A stretch of 64,000 nt of DNA from Citrus sinensis (taxonomy: Eukaryota; Streptophyta; Magnoliopsida; Sapindales; Rutaceae), in contig NC_068563.1 in the NCBI RefSeq assembly GCF_022201045.2, forward strand, positions 5,580,001-5,644,000. The letters are read 5' to 3'. This document shows, piece by piece, positions 38,111 to 55,701 of this stretch. How positions within the stretch are numbered: the stretch's first letter is position 1; the number at the start of each line of letters is the position of its first letter. Both the position numbers and the translations under genes were made by a program. The notes beneath the pieces are model-generated. The model did not search any database. It was not told the DNA's origin and saw only the letters and a list, made by a program, of their open reading frames with translations.

Positions 38111-40055
38111 CCATCCAAAACACAACGGATTGATATGTGTTTCATTTGCGGGAAACCAATGTCTTAGCTCAAAGACAAGACAATGTTGGGTTGGTGAGAT
38201 AGAGATTAATTTCTAATTATTTATGTGAAACTAAGATAATATAGAGTCATTAGTATTTAGCCTAGTGTTTAGAACTCAAGGTTTACAATTGAGCCCCGTA
38301 ATATATTGTGATGGTTAATTTTCTTTCTTAATTTGAGTAAAAACAATTATCTTCCTTTTGAAATGTGAGTGGAGTAGACGTCCCTCGAATATTAAAAATG
38401 ATTAAAATCTGAGTTGTATTATATAAGATTTGTAAATCTAAGTATTAGTCTCATATAATTTTTTTTTTAAAAAAGATAATATATAAAAGTTTTGGCGTAA
38501 ATATTAAATTTACTAAGAGAATATAGAAAAGTTTTGATGTCAAATACCATATATACCTTGATCGTTTTAAAATTCACAACGATATTGTAATATAAAAAAA
38601 AAAAAAAAAACGGCAATGTCAAATTAGTACAAAACATTGTTTTACATAAAATATGATCTTACAAAATTATTAGAATTTGAGGCGCAGAAACAACTATTGG
38701 GCAGTATTTTATAGATTATTGATTTTACATTTTAGTCACATAAGTGTAAAAGCGTAACAGTAGCCATCATAATCAAAGCATATTACAAGCATTTTAACTC
38801 ACTAGCTACAATATTCATCATCACCAATCAATAAAGTACAAAGAACTAATTCCAATTAAAGGGATTCTGGTATCAGTCATGATCATAGTAGATAATCTAG
38901 GACCACAAAGAAACTTTTCTTTTTTGCTTAATATTTGTTAAAAGTGCTTTTTTTTTTTTTTCTTTGGGGTGAAAAAGAAAATCAATAGTGCTTTCCCATT
39001 GCTACTAATCTTATTGGCTGGAACCAACTCACCAAGACCAAATCTTTAGAGCATTTTTAGAGATTTTACATGCATGAGTTATGACACCACCAAGCATGCC
39101 TTTTTCTCCTTTTGTTTGCTTGTTAACGCTTAAACAAGGTTTCTTTTGGTATCAGATAACTCCAGATGCTTGTCTGATCTGCTTGCAGCCTGGGTGATAA
39201 TTGTACATGGACAAATTTGCGATGGGCATATTTTATTTGATTGATCCTTTTAAGACTTTGTTTGATAATATGGTGTTGTAAAATGAAAGCTCCAACTACT
39301 TAGAGAAAGTCGATGGGTATTTAATTTAATGAATATCACTGATCATCGAGTTTGGATTGCAAGTATCTCGACAACTAACAACATCACCAACAAAATGAGA
39401 CTTCATTATTTATTTGAAGAGCCCATCAATAAAATAGAGTATTTTTATATTCTTCAAATGAAAATTTTCAAATAAAATTAGTACGGTTTTCTTTTGAAAA
39501 TTTTTATTTGGAGAGCCTATTGAGTCTTTAGTTCAATATTATATTATTTTTTAATCTCATTATTTTCGAAGAGAAAAAAATATCATAATTACTACTATAT
39601 TGGTAGAAGAAAAAATTAATTAAAATAATATAAATTTATTTTTATTCGAAGAGTCTTTTGAGAAATTGTTTTAAGAACATTATAACATATAATATCATAT
39701 TTGTAATGCGTTGAACAGTGTCGATATGATGTTTCATTGTTACAAACTAGTTAATAATTGAAAGCTAATTTTGTGAATTGAATTGACTAACGAACTAATT
39801 AATAATTAATTGTGTGATGTAATGTCATAGTCTACAAGAAAGCACCCATTACACAAAGTAACGTGGATTCGAGTGTTATCAATCCCACCGAGTTGAGGAA
39901 AAAAATTTTGGATCATTATCAATGGCTTTATTTCACCTATCGTACACGTTCAGTCCAAGCAAGATCGGTTTCATTTCTTTTTCTTTTTCTTTTTCCTGGT
40001 AAATACAAAGTACACGTTGATGTCTCGTCAAACTTTCATTAATCACTCTAAGTAA

Positions 40056-40759
40056 TAGAGCTGACAAAATTTGACACAATCTGATTACTCGACACGAACA
40101 CGACACCAATAAATGAGTATGAGTCGTCGAATTTAACACGATTATTAAATGAGTCGGGTCCGGGTCAACACGATTTTTTTCCGTGTCGGGTTAGGATTAA
40201 AAGTCTTGACCCATTTACCCGATCAATAACCTGATTATATTTTCTATTTTAAAATAATTTACAGGTTCTTGTCATCAAAACTCAAATATTATGATGATTT
40301 TTTTTTATTCTTTAAAAGGATGAATATAGACACAATATTTTATTTATAAAATTTTAAAGACATTTAGAGCTTTAATAGTATAAATGTATAAAATATTAGT
40401 AGACATATATATTTTATAATATTGATATATAATATTATTTACATATATATAATTAAAACCTCAATAGTGTGTAATATTTTAGTAGATATGTATATTTTAT
40501 AATATTGATAAATTATGTATGTATGTATAGATATATGTATGTATGTGCATACATATGTATGACAAAGTGTAAATATTTGATGTAACTTTTGTTTAATATA
40601 TAGATATTAAGCGAGTTATTGGATAACCCGATTATTTTTCTATGTCGGGTTTGGGTCTCAATATTTTGACATGATTATTAAATGGGTCGAATTTGGATCG
40701 ACCTAAATTTGACACGACACGACACGAACACGACCCGATGACCCGTTTTGCCAGCTCTA
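40056..40759. mobile_element. hAT-type non-autonomous element
   Basis: 704 bp with terminal inverted repeats TAGAGCTGACAAAA (left) and TAGAGCTGGCAAAA (right, reverse complement), and an 8-bp target duplication with one mismatch: ctaagtaa at 40048-40055 and ccaagtaa at 40760-40767. TAG start, 8-bp duplication and subterminal repeats (cacgacacgaacacgac words near both ends) fit the hAT superfamily. No transposase is encoded. Confidence 0.75.
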
Positions 40760-41066
40760 CCAAGTAACATACCAATTTTTTTTTCCTTTTTTTTCTTTTT
40801 TTGGGGGATATTTATAGGCAAAACGTAACACTATTAAAGTGTATTTCACAATTATATTCCTACCAAGTAACATACCAATTTTTTTTTCCTTTTTTTTCTT
40901 TTTTTGGGGGATATTTATAGGCAAAACGTAACACTATTAAAGTGTATTTCACAATTATATTCCTACCAAGTAACATACCAATTTTTTTTTCCTTTTTTTT
41001 CTTTTTTTGGGGGATATTTATAGGCAAAACGTAACACTATTAAAGTGTATTTCACAATGATATTCC
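40758..41066. repeat. Three tandem 103-bp units
   Basis: Units start at 40758, 40861 and 40964 with taccaagtaacatacc, run through T-rich and ggggg-containing sequence and end in cacaattatattcc. They are almost identical (one clear mismatch in the last), so the expansion is recent. The first unit begins at the last two bases of the hAT element and includes its right target duplication. Confidence 0.95.
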
Positions 41067-41852
41067 TATTGGATGCGGAGTAAATTGTCACATCAATTTT
41101 TATCCTAACTTTGTATGCGTGGAATTATTCTTGAGAGTTATTACTTATAGCCTACGAAAACCCTTTTTGCCAACAATTGATTATATGTCCCGGGCCTCCA
41201 CGAGCATTAGCAGCAGTGAAAAGAGAGAATCCTATTGAAGTTTTCAATTCAATGATGCATTTTGTAGGCCATTAGTTAGACAAATCACCAAAAGTTGCTT
41301 TCTATGCTTCGAAAAAACTTTCACCTCCTTAAAAGAATGAGATTCCCATATTTTATTTCAAAATTTGCTAAACATTGTCCTATCACCGGATCATATCTGC
41401 TACGACTTTTAATCCCTCGCAATGATTGTGAACAAAATCACTAACTGTTGAAGTACAATACACAAACACTTGAGCTGTTATGGCTTCAACTTTGAGTAAA
41501 AGCACGATATGAGTTCCATGGCATCAGGCATAAGTAAATTAAATTGGGTAACCTACGGATCACTGTGATGCACTGAACATACATCCTCAATACAACTTAA
41601 ATTACAGTATAATCATTGTAACAACTCCATCAGACAAAAATTTCGAATGCTTAGTGATATCCAGGTAGGAGAGTCTGAATTGTTGAGATTCATTTTTTGC
41701 AGTTGTAGTCAAGAATCCAATGGGATGTCAAACAAAGCTGAAATATAACATTCAGCAGCTAATAGAAAATCAGTAGCTAATAGAATTTGACACGTGATCG
41801 TTTCATGTAAAAGCAAATCATAAAGTTAAGTGTGCCTTACACGTATCTGCAT

Positions 41853-46099
<4,247 letters not shown>

Positions 46100-46103
46100 T
46101 CAC

Positions 46104-46116
46104 TTGATTTATAGTT
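46104..46116 (-). promoter_or_regulatory. TATA box of LYSA
   Basis: On the minus strand the sequence reads AACTATAAATCAAG, about 60 nt before the LYSA start codon, implying a leader of only about 30 nt. Confidence 0.5.
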
Positions 46117-47349
46117 GGAAATGGAGTCAATATTTTTCCAAGGGGATAATAACATATTAATCCCTATAATTTGGCTTAATCCCCAATAAGGACATAATTT
46201 TTATTTTCTTTACACAGATCTCTATTATCAATTTATTATTCCCAAATATTTTACGTGAATGAAATCAATAATTTAATTATTATATTCTTAATCTTAAATC
46301 AGATCATCAACGTCTTTTAACTAATAGGTAAGAGGATCAGCCTAAACAATTTTTTAAGCACGCTCTTGGTGAAAAAAATTGGTGGACTATTATTTTTTTT
46401 TTATTAACCAAAAAAAAAAAGTTATGCATAAAGTGGCATGATAATAGAGTCAATATTTTATCCTTCCCTAGGCATGACTTGTGCCGCTTACTTTTACCAA
46501 AGTAGTATTAAATCATTTTAATTTTAAAAGTTTATGATAAAACTCATAGATTATTATACACCATTATCTTCAATTACAAATCTACTTTTTTTTTTAGTTA
46601 TAAGTCTAAAAAAAACTTTTAAATCAACTAAGTGATGACATATATTAAGCATTTAAGTTCATATAATTTTATGAAGTCTATTTGATATACAAAACCCACC
46701 TTTTTATTATTATCTAATGAAACATTCTAGATTAATTATTTGATGGCATATCCTTAATATATATATATATATAAGAAAATCAAATTATTAAAACTACTAC
46801 CAAAGAAGAGAAAAGGGTTTTTGGTGGCAAGGGTGTTCAAAGAAAGCTGCGAAAGTTGCCTCGTCAAAATTGCCTTTCAAAATTTATTAAAACTGGCTTT
46901 GAAAACTTGTTTGTCAAAACACTTTAAAACTCGTGACTCACGTCCAAAACACCTTTTCAACAACACAATAATCGCTAAATCAGGCCAATGGAAATCATGT
47001 TTTAAAATAAATTTTCAGAAATCCAACGGAAACTTTTACTGAGTTCTTAATATTTTTGTCAAAATAAAAGCGCATTTTTCCAAACTCTTTTCTCTTAAAT
47101 AATAACAAGGAACAACCTTCTATTAATGCTTTAAATATAAATCATACTTTCATTAACTAGGCAAGACTTCTAAACCCAAAAAAAAAAAAAATGAAAGGAA
47201 CCAAAGTAACTTACTTGTTAATCGATGTCTAAGCTTTCAAAAGATGAAAAGAAATGTGTAAAGTGAATAAAGAGGTTTTTTATTGCTTTAGTATGTGAAT
47301 ACAAGGGCTTGCTTTCGTGCTCTCTCTATAGGTCCATACCTAGATAAAT

Positions 47350-48060
47350 TTATACATGTTGAGGGTATACTATAAACAAGATGATATTTACATGCAAATC
47401 TTTTTAAAGAGATTGATATATAAAGCGGGTCTTCTTTTGGGCAATTTATATTTTTGGTTTCATATTGGGATATCCCATATAATGCCTAATCCATTAATAA
47501 CTAAATCTAACATAGCTAGGTCATTTAAAAATTGCATAATATATTCTTGTTTTTCTAATACTATATTTGCAGCTTTTTGTCTAATTTTTAAAATTAAATA
47601 TATCGAAGTGGATATTCTCTCTTTGGAAAAAGAGAAAATTCTCATTTCTCAAGCTCATCCCATTTTGTTCCTATTATTGATTTTTGTTTATTCTGGCTAT
47701 TATGATTTTGATTGTCTAGTGCATTATCAAGCTCATCCCATTCTTTCTATATAATTCTACATAAATAGTTTCTAATGCAAATATTTTTTGTCTACATGCT
47801 TCCACTTCATTGTTTAAATAATACCTAATATCATTAAACTTTCTAATTGTGCATGTCATGACCTCACAATGGTTACAAAATTGTATGGTTGATTATGATG
47901 ATTATCTGTCTAAATTATTTAACTGGTTGATGATGTTGATGCACTATTTAAAGGATTAATTGAATGGCTAACATGATAATTTAGTCATATTTATTGTCTA
48001 GTAAAATCTATTGCTTCATGAAATGCATAAGAACCTCTATAGTATGGATCAAGATAATTG
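47350..48060 (-). other. Decayed coding-like relic, unknown
   Basis: Minus-strand sequence gives protein-like peptides such as LEKQEYIMQFLNDLAM and FCNHCEVMTCTIRKF, and contains a repeated gatgagcttga word. The Cys-His spacing hints at a zinc knuckle, and a retroelement or pararetrovirus fossil is possible, but I cannot name a family. Broken and old. Confidence 0.25.
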
Positions 48061-51000
48061 ATTGTTAGATTAATTATCTCTCTCCACTAACTATAAATGT
48101 CTACGAAAAATGTAAATGATTACTTTCTATATGTTCATTGATCTGTCTAAAGTAATGCACGAGTGCATTGACTATTTTTAATTTATCTTGTGGGTTATTA
48201 CAACTCCACAAATTGTCTAAGATGCATTGCTGACTGTTTAATAATCGATCTTTACTTTTAAATTCTTGAAGGAAACTACATAATTTTTATTGGACTGAAA
48301 TTCATATATTGCTCCATTCTTGTAAAATAATTATTAAATGATTAGTCTCGAAAGAATATGTTCAAATTTTGCTTTGTATATCTTTACCTACTCTCAAATT
48401 TTACTTTGTATCTTTTACCTTTTATTACTTCTAAAAAATATATCTATTGTTTACTAATAAACAAAATTTTCTTTTTTGTACTTTTTATAACATTATATAA
48501 TATTATTACAGCCTATTCTTATTGTTATTTCATACACACTCTTATTTTCTTCAAAACTTTAGATATATAGCACTCGAATAATTGGTTACCGTTAACAACT
48601 CTTTAATAGAATTTGACTACAATGAGCTGCATTCAAAGTACCATCATTACTTGTGATTTGTTTAGAATTTAGGGATCCATACGTTATTAACTGAAATATT
48701 GTTTTAGTCACGTGCTCCCTTTTTTGGGTTTTTGGGTTGTTCTATGGGCCTCTAAAGGCTCTTCCAAAAGTAGAGCTTCAAGCACCGCTGTTGGGTTCAT
48801 TAATTTGTAGTTGAGTTTTGAGTATTTTAATAGATTCAAATAGACTAATTTTTTTTTTAATAAATTTTGAATTTTTTTAGTTATAGTTATTTTAATACTA
48901 AAAATATCCTTTTCACATAATCATGATTTAAAATAGAATTAGCATTGAGATTCCCAGACAAACAAAATAAACAGATGGCTTGTTTGTTTTATTTAAAGCG
49001 TTTTTAGATAAAACCAAGCGATATATATTAAAGTGTTTAAAGAGAGAAAAATGGGTGGGGATATTTAAACTCATAATTCTTTTCTCTATACCCATTTACT
49101 TAACAAATCTATCATATAGATTTTAAAAATGTAGTTTTACTTTATACACCCTTCAAAAATCCAAAAATATCCCTTCTTTCATTTGCAACCTAATTAACTA
49201 TCATTCTACTATTATAATCTTTCTTCTAATTTTTTTCCCCTCAGATTTTGAATTTTTTTTCTTTGCTCATCAATCGCCCTTCTTGGACAACAACGAATTA
49301 TAGAGAATAATGATGGACTAAAATACATAATGTAAGATATCTCTGTTTATTAACTATGATGATGGACAAATCAATGAAAAATTCCCAAAAGTATGCCCAA
49401 AGGTTCCTTTTTTAATTCAATCTTCAGCATACATTATGAGTAGGCCTTTTGACACTCCTTTAAATTCCTCATAAAACCCCTCTTTAATTGAAACTATCTT
49501 AATTCTTTTTTTTCTGTTTTTTTTAAAATCAATTAAAACACTTAAGTAAATTATTCTTTCAATAATATTTTACACCTATTCCATTTCATAATTTATATTT
49601 ATATTTTAAATTTTAATTGAAAATATTTTTGTGACAAACTTTTAAGAATTAAAAATTATGGAGATAAAAATTATGTACAAGAAGAAAATAATATAAAATT
49701 TTAGGATATGTACGTTTTTATAACTAAAAACTTTTTAAAAAAAACAAATGCTCTCATTACGGTGAAATCTAATCTCTTTATGCTGAAATTTAACTAAAAG
49801 ACAATTAATTTTAATTTATGAGTTATTATTTTATAAATTAAGCTGGAGATATTTGAGATAATAAAATTTAAAGGAGGTGTTAAAGGGATTTTCATTTAGA
49901 GGTGTTAATAGCTCCACTGTTCTTTGAAAATTTTCCCAAAGGTTCCCTTTTTAATTTAATTTTTAATTTGGCTTAGGCAGATAAAAAAATTTTGTTTAAT
50001 GAAATAATACTCTGAATTTTATATCAGATATTATCAAAATTTTTTTACACATAAGAATTGTCATTAGCTCTACGAGATTAGATTGGAAGAAAATTGTAAT
50101 TTGTTTCTCAGTCTCAAAAGAAATTAGTTAAAACAAAAAGGCAAGTTTTTGTTTGCTGGAAAATAACATGATTTTGATTGTTCAAATTAATGTTCTAATT
50201 ATCAATTTAAATGTCATTGAAATATAAATTAGAAAAACATCATGACGAAATCAAAATTAGTAATGGCAAGTTTTTCAGTCAAAACAAATAAATAAATAAA
50301 TAAACAAACAAAATTGATGTTGTCATATTGATGATGGGGGTAGCTCTAACATCTCTCTTTACACCAACCAAAATTTAACATGAATCCCTCATTTTTTTTA
50401 AATAAAAAAAAAATAATTATGGCTAATATTTGAATGAAGATTGTAGTTGACATGATCTATTTTGAAGTTGAGCGCAACAAAACCATCAAATAAATGCACT
50501 TATGCTGCGTTTACTTTTTGGATTGGAGTGAGAATCCTTGGATTAGGAGTGTGGAGTGAGAGTGGGAGTATGGTGTTTACTTAGACTAAATGAAAGTATG
50601 TATTGTCAATCAAAATCCCAATTATTTGTTTACTTTGTCTTGGATTGGGAGTAAATTATTTTAAATTACAATTTTATCCTTATGTACAGAATTATAATTT
50701 GTAATTAAAAAATTAATAAAAAATATATTTGGAAAATAAAATAAATATTTTATTATATTTATAAATTAATAATAATTACTAATATTCTTAATTATGTAAA
50801 TCATAATTTTTTATTAATTTTAATTTAAATTATGTGAATAAAAATTATTAATAATAGCAACACAAATGAAATATTATTATTGATAATATAGTACAAAATT
50901 AATATTTTTTTAGAATAAAATCTTTATTATTAATTAATTAAATAAATAATTAATATTTATTAAAATTAATGTTTAATATTATTAATTTAAATATAATATT

Positions 51001-51065
51001 TATTTTTATTTTATTAAATTTAATAAAATAAATATGATATAATTATTATTTTTAATAAATATGAT

Positions 51066-51160
51066 ATTATTTATTTTATTAAATATTATTTATTTATGTT
51101 ATTAAATATTATTTATTTATGTTATTAAATATTATTTATTTATGTTATTAAATATTATTT
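51066..51160. repeat. 23-bp tandem repeat in the MITE core
   Basis: attatttatttatgttattaaat repeated about four times head to tail within the AT-rich centre of the MITE. Confidence 0.8.
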
Positions 51161-51208
51161 ATTTATTTTAATTTTAATTATAAGGATAAAATGAGAAGAG
51201 GGAGGAGT

Positions 51209-51248
51209 GGATTCCCACTCCCATCTCCTCCCATGGGAGTGGGAATCC
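51209..51248. repeat. Perfect 16-bp hairpin in the MITE
   Basis: GGATTCCCACTCCCAT (51209-51224), an 8-nt loop, and its exact reverse complement (51233-51248). Confidence 0.9.
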
Positions 51249-52472
51249 CACTCCTCACTCTAAAATTGAGTGAGACCCACGAATTTCCACTCCCACTCTC
51301 CCCCTTTTTAAGGTAAGTAAACGCTGGAGTGGGAGGAATTCACACTCCACACTCCCACTCCAGCAAGTAAACACTACCTTAGTGGAGTGCTACAACAAAC
51401 AATAGGTAATTGAAACCGATGGAAATTTAGCCCCTACAACAATATGTACGGTTTATATTGATGGTTAATTTTAAGTACGAACATCCATATGTGAATTTGT
51501 ACATACCCTTCAATTATTTTAAGTTAAATCGCTATAATTAATTAGTGAAATACTAACATTCATTAATCGTGTACAAATTTAGATGATTTTTTTTTACTTA
51601 ATATAGCCAGAACAGTCTCATATAAGACTTTCTCTTACGGAGATGGAAAGGTGGGTTAGGAGATGGAAAAAATTAAGGAAAAAGATTAATTAAAAAAAAA
51701 GAAGAAGTAAAGATAGAGATTGAGACGTTGGATTTGTTTGAAAAACAGTTGAAGATTTAGATGGAAGAAGCGGCGTGCACATCGCCAATTCTCCCTCCCT
51801 TACATTCCCTCAACAACAGAATTTTAAAAACGCCTCCTTAGACCCCGTCCAACACAAAAAAAAAAAAAAAAAAAAAAACTTATTAATATCTTTCAAATAA
51901 AATCTTTTTTTGCCAATCTCAAAATCTGTCAAAATCATCCTGGCTGTAGATTTTAGCAGTCTCTTTAGATACCCCAACTCAGAAGAATCATTTGGTTTGA
52001 TATATAATCCTCTCTTTTTTTTGCCAGCTAACATTAGCATTCTTCGCAATAATAGGTAATCAAACATTCTCTTCTTTCGTTTTTGCTATCTGGTTTCTTG
52101 ATCTTCTTGATTTTTAATGACTGCCCTTTTTGATATTGAACACACATACAGGCTTAGATTCTTAATCCACATTCATTTGGGTGGTTTTATTTTTCATTTC
52201 TATCATAATGCATGATGATGATGATTCATGTTAGCTTTTACTGAGACGTTGGTTATTGAAATGTGAACTGGTTTCCTGTGTATTTTTATGTCATGATGAT
52301 GTCTAATGCTTTATGTGAAGGTTCAATATCAAAAACTGATGTGTAAAGATAGGATCATTTCTCTTTGAATGTCTTGATTTTTCTGACTTTTGGATAATGT
52401 TTGAAGGTATTGGCCTATTTGGTGAGGCATTAGTTTGGTATCCCGGAAATTTTTATCTTGAAAGCTTCAATT

Positions 52473-55400
52473 ATGGCTGACACCATGGCTGCACCTCTTG
52501 ACCGACACAACAAAGCAGGTCAGCATTTCAATCTTTTTCAATATTTCTGTCATTCGCATGTTCATTTAGATGTACACGAGCTCCAGATGTAATCCTGATT
52601 GTTTTTGTCAAAATGTAACAATCCATAGGAGTAATCTTTTTCTTACTTATACTACAAGAAACATAGGGCATGTAATTCAGAAAAAGCCTTTTGGGATTGA
52701 ATCTCTTTGATGGCTTCTCGCAAACTATATGAAAAGTATAAAGTACCTGCACATGCTTGTCAAATTTGTAAGTTCTTTTCAATCATCTACTTTTCAGGAC
52801 TTGAAAAGTCTGATCATGAAAACTCAGAGGATGAGAGGAAGACGAGGCTTGGGTCTCTGAAGAAGAAGGCAATTAATGCCTCAACCAAGTTTAGGCATTC
52901 TTTGACCAAGAGGGGTCGAAGGAACAGCAAGGTGATGTCTGTTTCAATCGAGGATTGCCTTAACGCTGAGGAAATGCAGGCGGTGGATGCATTTCGCCAA
53001 GCACTAGTCTTGGATGAACTACTACCCGCTAAACATGATGATCACCATATGATGTTGAGGTAATGTTTTAAGCCTTTAGTTGTAATGTCATTTTGAACCA
53101 TTCACATGAAAGGTATCAAAGGCTGAATTATAAATATTGATGCAGATTTTTGAAGGCCAGGAAATTTGACATAGAGAAAACAAAACAAATGTGGGGTGAT
53201 ATGCTCCAGTGGAGGAAGGAATTTGGTGCTGACACAATCATGGAGGTATTTGTACTGGCCATAATTTGAGTCCCCTTGATTATCTATCATGTATTGAACG
53301 TTCCGATTTGGTTGCTTTGTTCAGGATTTTGAATTCAAGGAAATTGATGAAGTACTAAAATACTACCCTCAAGGGCATCATGGAGTTGATAAGGATGGAC
53401 AACCTGTTTACATTGAATGGTTGGGACAAGTCGACTCTAACAAGTTGATGCAAGTCACCACAATGGATCGTTATCTGAAATACCATGTAAAAGAGTTTGA
53501 GAGAACCTTCATTTCCAAGTTTCCTGCCTGTTCCATTGCAGCAAAGAAGCACATTGATCAGAGCACAACTATTCTGGATGTGCAAGGAGTGGTATGTGAT
53601 CATCGTTAACCATAATGTCGTATTGAGCATATGTATTTTTGACGAATGAGTTCCTTTAAAGTAGATTTCACTAAGATCAATATGAATTGATGCATCAGGG
53701 ACTTAAGAACTTCAACAAAGCTGCACGAGACCTCGTTCAGCGCATCCAAAAGATTGATGGTGACAACTATCCTGAGGTACTCTTTAGATCCAGGTTAATG
53801 TCCACCTGATTGCTTTCCAATAATAACATGATGCTGATTGAATTTTTCATTTATCGCAGACCTTGAACCGCATGTTCATTGTTAATGCTGGTTCTGGATT
53901 CAGGCTCTTATGGAACACAGTTAAATCATTCCTTGATCCCAAGACCACTGCCAAAATCCATGTATGAACTTGGTTCTGTTTACCTTAAACTAGCTCTGAT
54001 TTGATATTATGATTCACTAAGTAAGTTGATCTTTTGCTTACTAGGTTCTGGGCAACAAGTACCAATCAAAGTTGCTTGAGATAATTGATGCCAAGTAAGT
54101 GAATGAAGCACTCAAAGCTTCCTGAATAATAGTTTAATTCTCGAGATTTTTCACGTGAACATTGAAATGGCGGCATGCAATTTTAACTTCTATCTATATG
54201 TTTGCCAGTGAGTTGCCAGAGTTTCTAGGCGGTACCTGTACTTGTGCTGATAAAGGCGGGTGTATGCGTTCTGATAAGGGCCCATGGAATGATCCAGAAA
54301 TAATGAAGGTGATTAAACATAATCAATAATATCTCTTAGAATGCATTTTCTTGTTTATTGGGCATTGATTAATATAACTTCGAAATTTGCTATTTAATTG
54401 TGGCAGATGGTTCAAAATGGTTATGCGAAATGCTCAAGGAGGACTCTGTCAGGCATTGAGGAGAAGACCATCTCCGAAGATGAGAATTCACTCTCAAAGG
54501 TACTCATCCGTTGGCATTGAGCCCCATTACTATTTAAAGTGTTGCTCGCCGTCTTTGAAACTACCCTTTTCATTGTCTTAACGATGATAGCTGATCTTTC
54601 CTTTTGTAATGTGTATTGCCATTACTTGAAGAGATATGATCCCTTCAACGCAGAAGCAACAGTAGCAAGGGATCATATGCATCCCACTTTCGCTCCTGTT
54701 CGAGTAAGTTTCCCAAACTTCCATCTCGTGTCCATTGATCGTATATCACAATTCTGCTTTTGCCTTTTTCTCACACTTTATCAGCTTCAATGTATGATTC
54801 CGGTTGTCTTCAAATTGCAGTCTTTTGCTAGTAAAAAGCTCAACAATGCTTACGAGTTTGGAAAGTCCATTCCAGTTGTTGACAAGACTGTTGATGAATC
54901 TTGGCTCAAATCTATGCCAAATAAAAAATTTGCCAATTCCAAAGGTACGTGATATGTTCACTTGATGTTTGAACCTTGTTTGTTCTTTCACCAAATCCAA
55001 TAGTTGCAACATTATTGGTTTGGCCACAGATTGTTTCACAGCACAACATCCATGCAAAAGTCCTGAAGGAATAAGCAACCATATATTTGGTGGGGTCTTG
55101 GCCTTTGTTATGGGAATTGTCACCATGGTTCGCATGACGACCAACATGCCACGAAGAATCACTGAAGCCGCCCTCTATGGCAGTCAAGTTTACTATACTG
55201 ACTCAATGATGAAAGGCCACCACAAGTTGACAGCACCCTCCATCTCCGGTGCTGACTACATGGCAATGGCAAAGCGCATGGCAGAACTAGAAGACAAGGT
55301 AAAGATGCTCACCGTGAAACCATCAACAATGCCACCAGAGAAGGAGGAAATGTTGAATACTGCAGTAAACCGAGTAAGCACCCTGGAGCAAGAACTATCA

Positions 55401-55701
55401 GCCACCAAGAAGGTACATAATTAATATATACTTGGTTTTTCATTTTCGAAATTGACCTCTTCTGTTTTGAGTTTACTGTTGCATAATTGTGTCCGATGTT
55501 TCTGTCGTGCAGGCACTTGAGAATTCACTTGCTAGGCAAGAAGAGCTCGTAGCTTACATTGAGAAGAAAAAGAAGAAGAAGAAGCTTGTAAGTTTAACAT
55601 ATCTCAGCATTGTGTTATGCAAATTAGTTTGGTTGGATCTGGTGAATGTTTTTTTCACATTTCAGTTCCTTTTCGGGTTTTAAATGCAGTTTTCCTGGTA
55701 G
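52473..55701 (+). CDS. SFH: Sec14-like phosphatidylinositol transfer protein 1 (SFH, nodulin type)
   Basis: Family members bind phosphatidylinositol and phosphatidylcholine, promote phosphoinositide synthesis and steer polarised membrane growth. Exons: 52473-52518, 52798-53059, 53146-53245, 53325-53591, 53699-53776, 53860-53961, 54045-54094, 54209-54308, 54407-54499, 54632-54703, 54821-54944, 55030-55412, 55513-55587, 55690-55701; 1764 nt, 587 residues. The N-terminus has the family box [16 protein letters not shown]. The CRAL-TRIO/Sec14 domain covers about residues 90-335. The C-terminal nodulin-like part has a hydrophobic segment ([17 protein letters not shown]), a coiled coil and a polybasic end of seven Lys before LFSW. 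The last coding exon is only four codons. Start [12 protein letters not shown] taken from the first ATG in phase; less typical than MSGPLDRFA in its neighbour. Confidence 0.88.

Larger units (their letters stand above)
35331..41852. other. Long intergenic stretch, DHFR-TS to LYSA
   Basis: About 6.5 kb with no supported gene. Contents: AT-rich unique-looking DNA, a (TA)n tract near 35796-35818, an orphan promoter-like segment (37740-38110), an hAT-type element (40056-40759) and a 103-bp triplicate (40758-41066). A ~50-bp near-direct repeat (agtggaatggaatctaaatagtattt and agtggaatagaatctaggtagtactt type) is seen at 37340-37500. The stretch 41100-41850 probably includes the 3' untranslated region of LYSA. 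Confidence 0.5.
50503..51378. mobile_element. Harbinger-like MITE
   Basis: 876 bp with diverged inverted ends (TGCTGCGTTTACTT left; GGTAGTGTTTACTT right as reverse complement; identical over the last eight), long GA-rich and CT-rich subterminal inverted repeats (gagtgggagt type), and TTA on both sides (50500-50502, 51379-51381). The middle is AT-only filler. No coding capacity. Confidence 0.6.
46117..52472. other. AT-rich intergenic stretch, LYSA to SFH1
   Basis: About 6.3 kb with no supported gene. It contains a decayed coding-like region on the minus strand (about 47350-48060), a Harbinger-like MITE (50503-51378), and low-complexity AT DNA. The last 700 bp (from about 51740) probably hold the promoter and leader of the next gene; aataatag followed by gtaatc at 52053 may be a leader-intron donor. 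Confidence 0.5.

Noticed and set aside
47356-47754. 132-codon plus-strand frame
   Set aside because: AT-rich composition-driven frame; the opposite strand looks more protein-like.
54539-55187. Frames of 137, 138 and 91 codons around SFH1 exons 10-12
   Set aside because: They run through introns or are antisense; the spliced model explains the coding signal.
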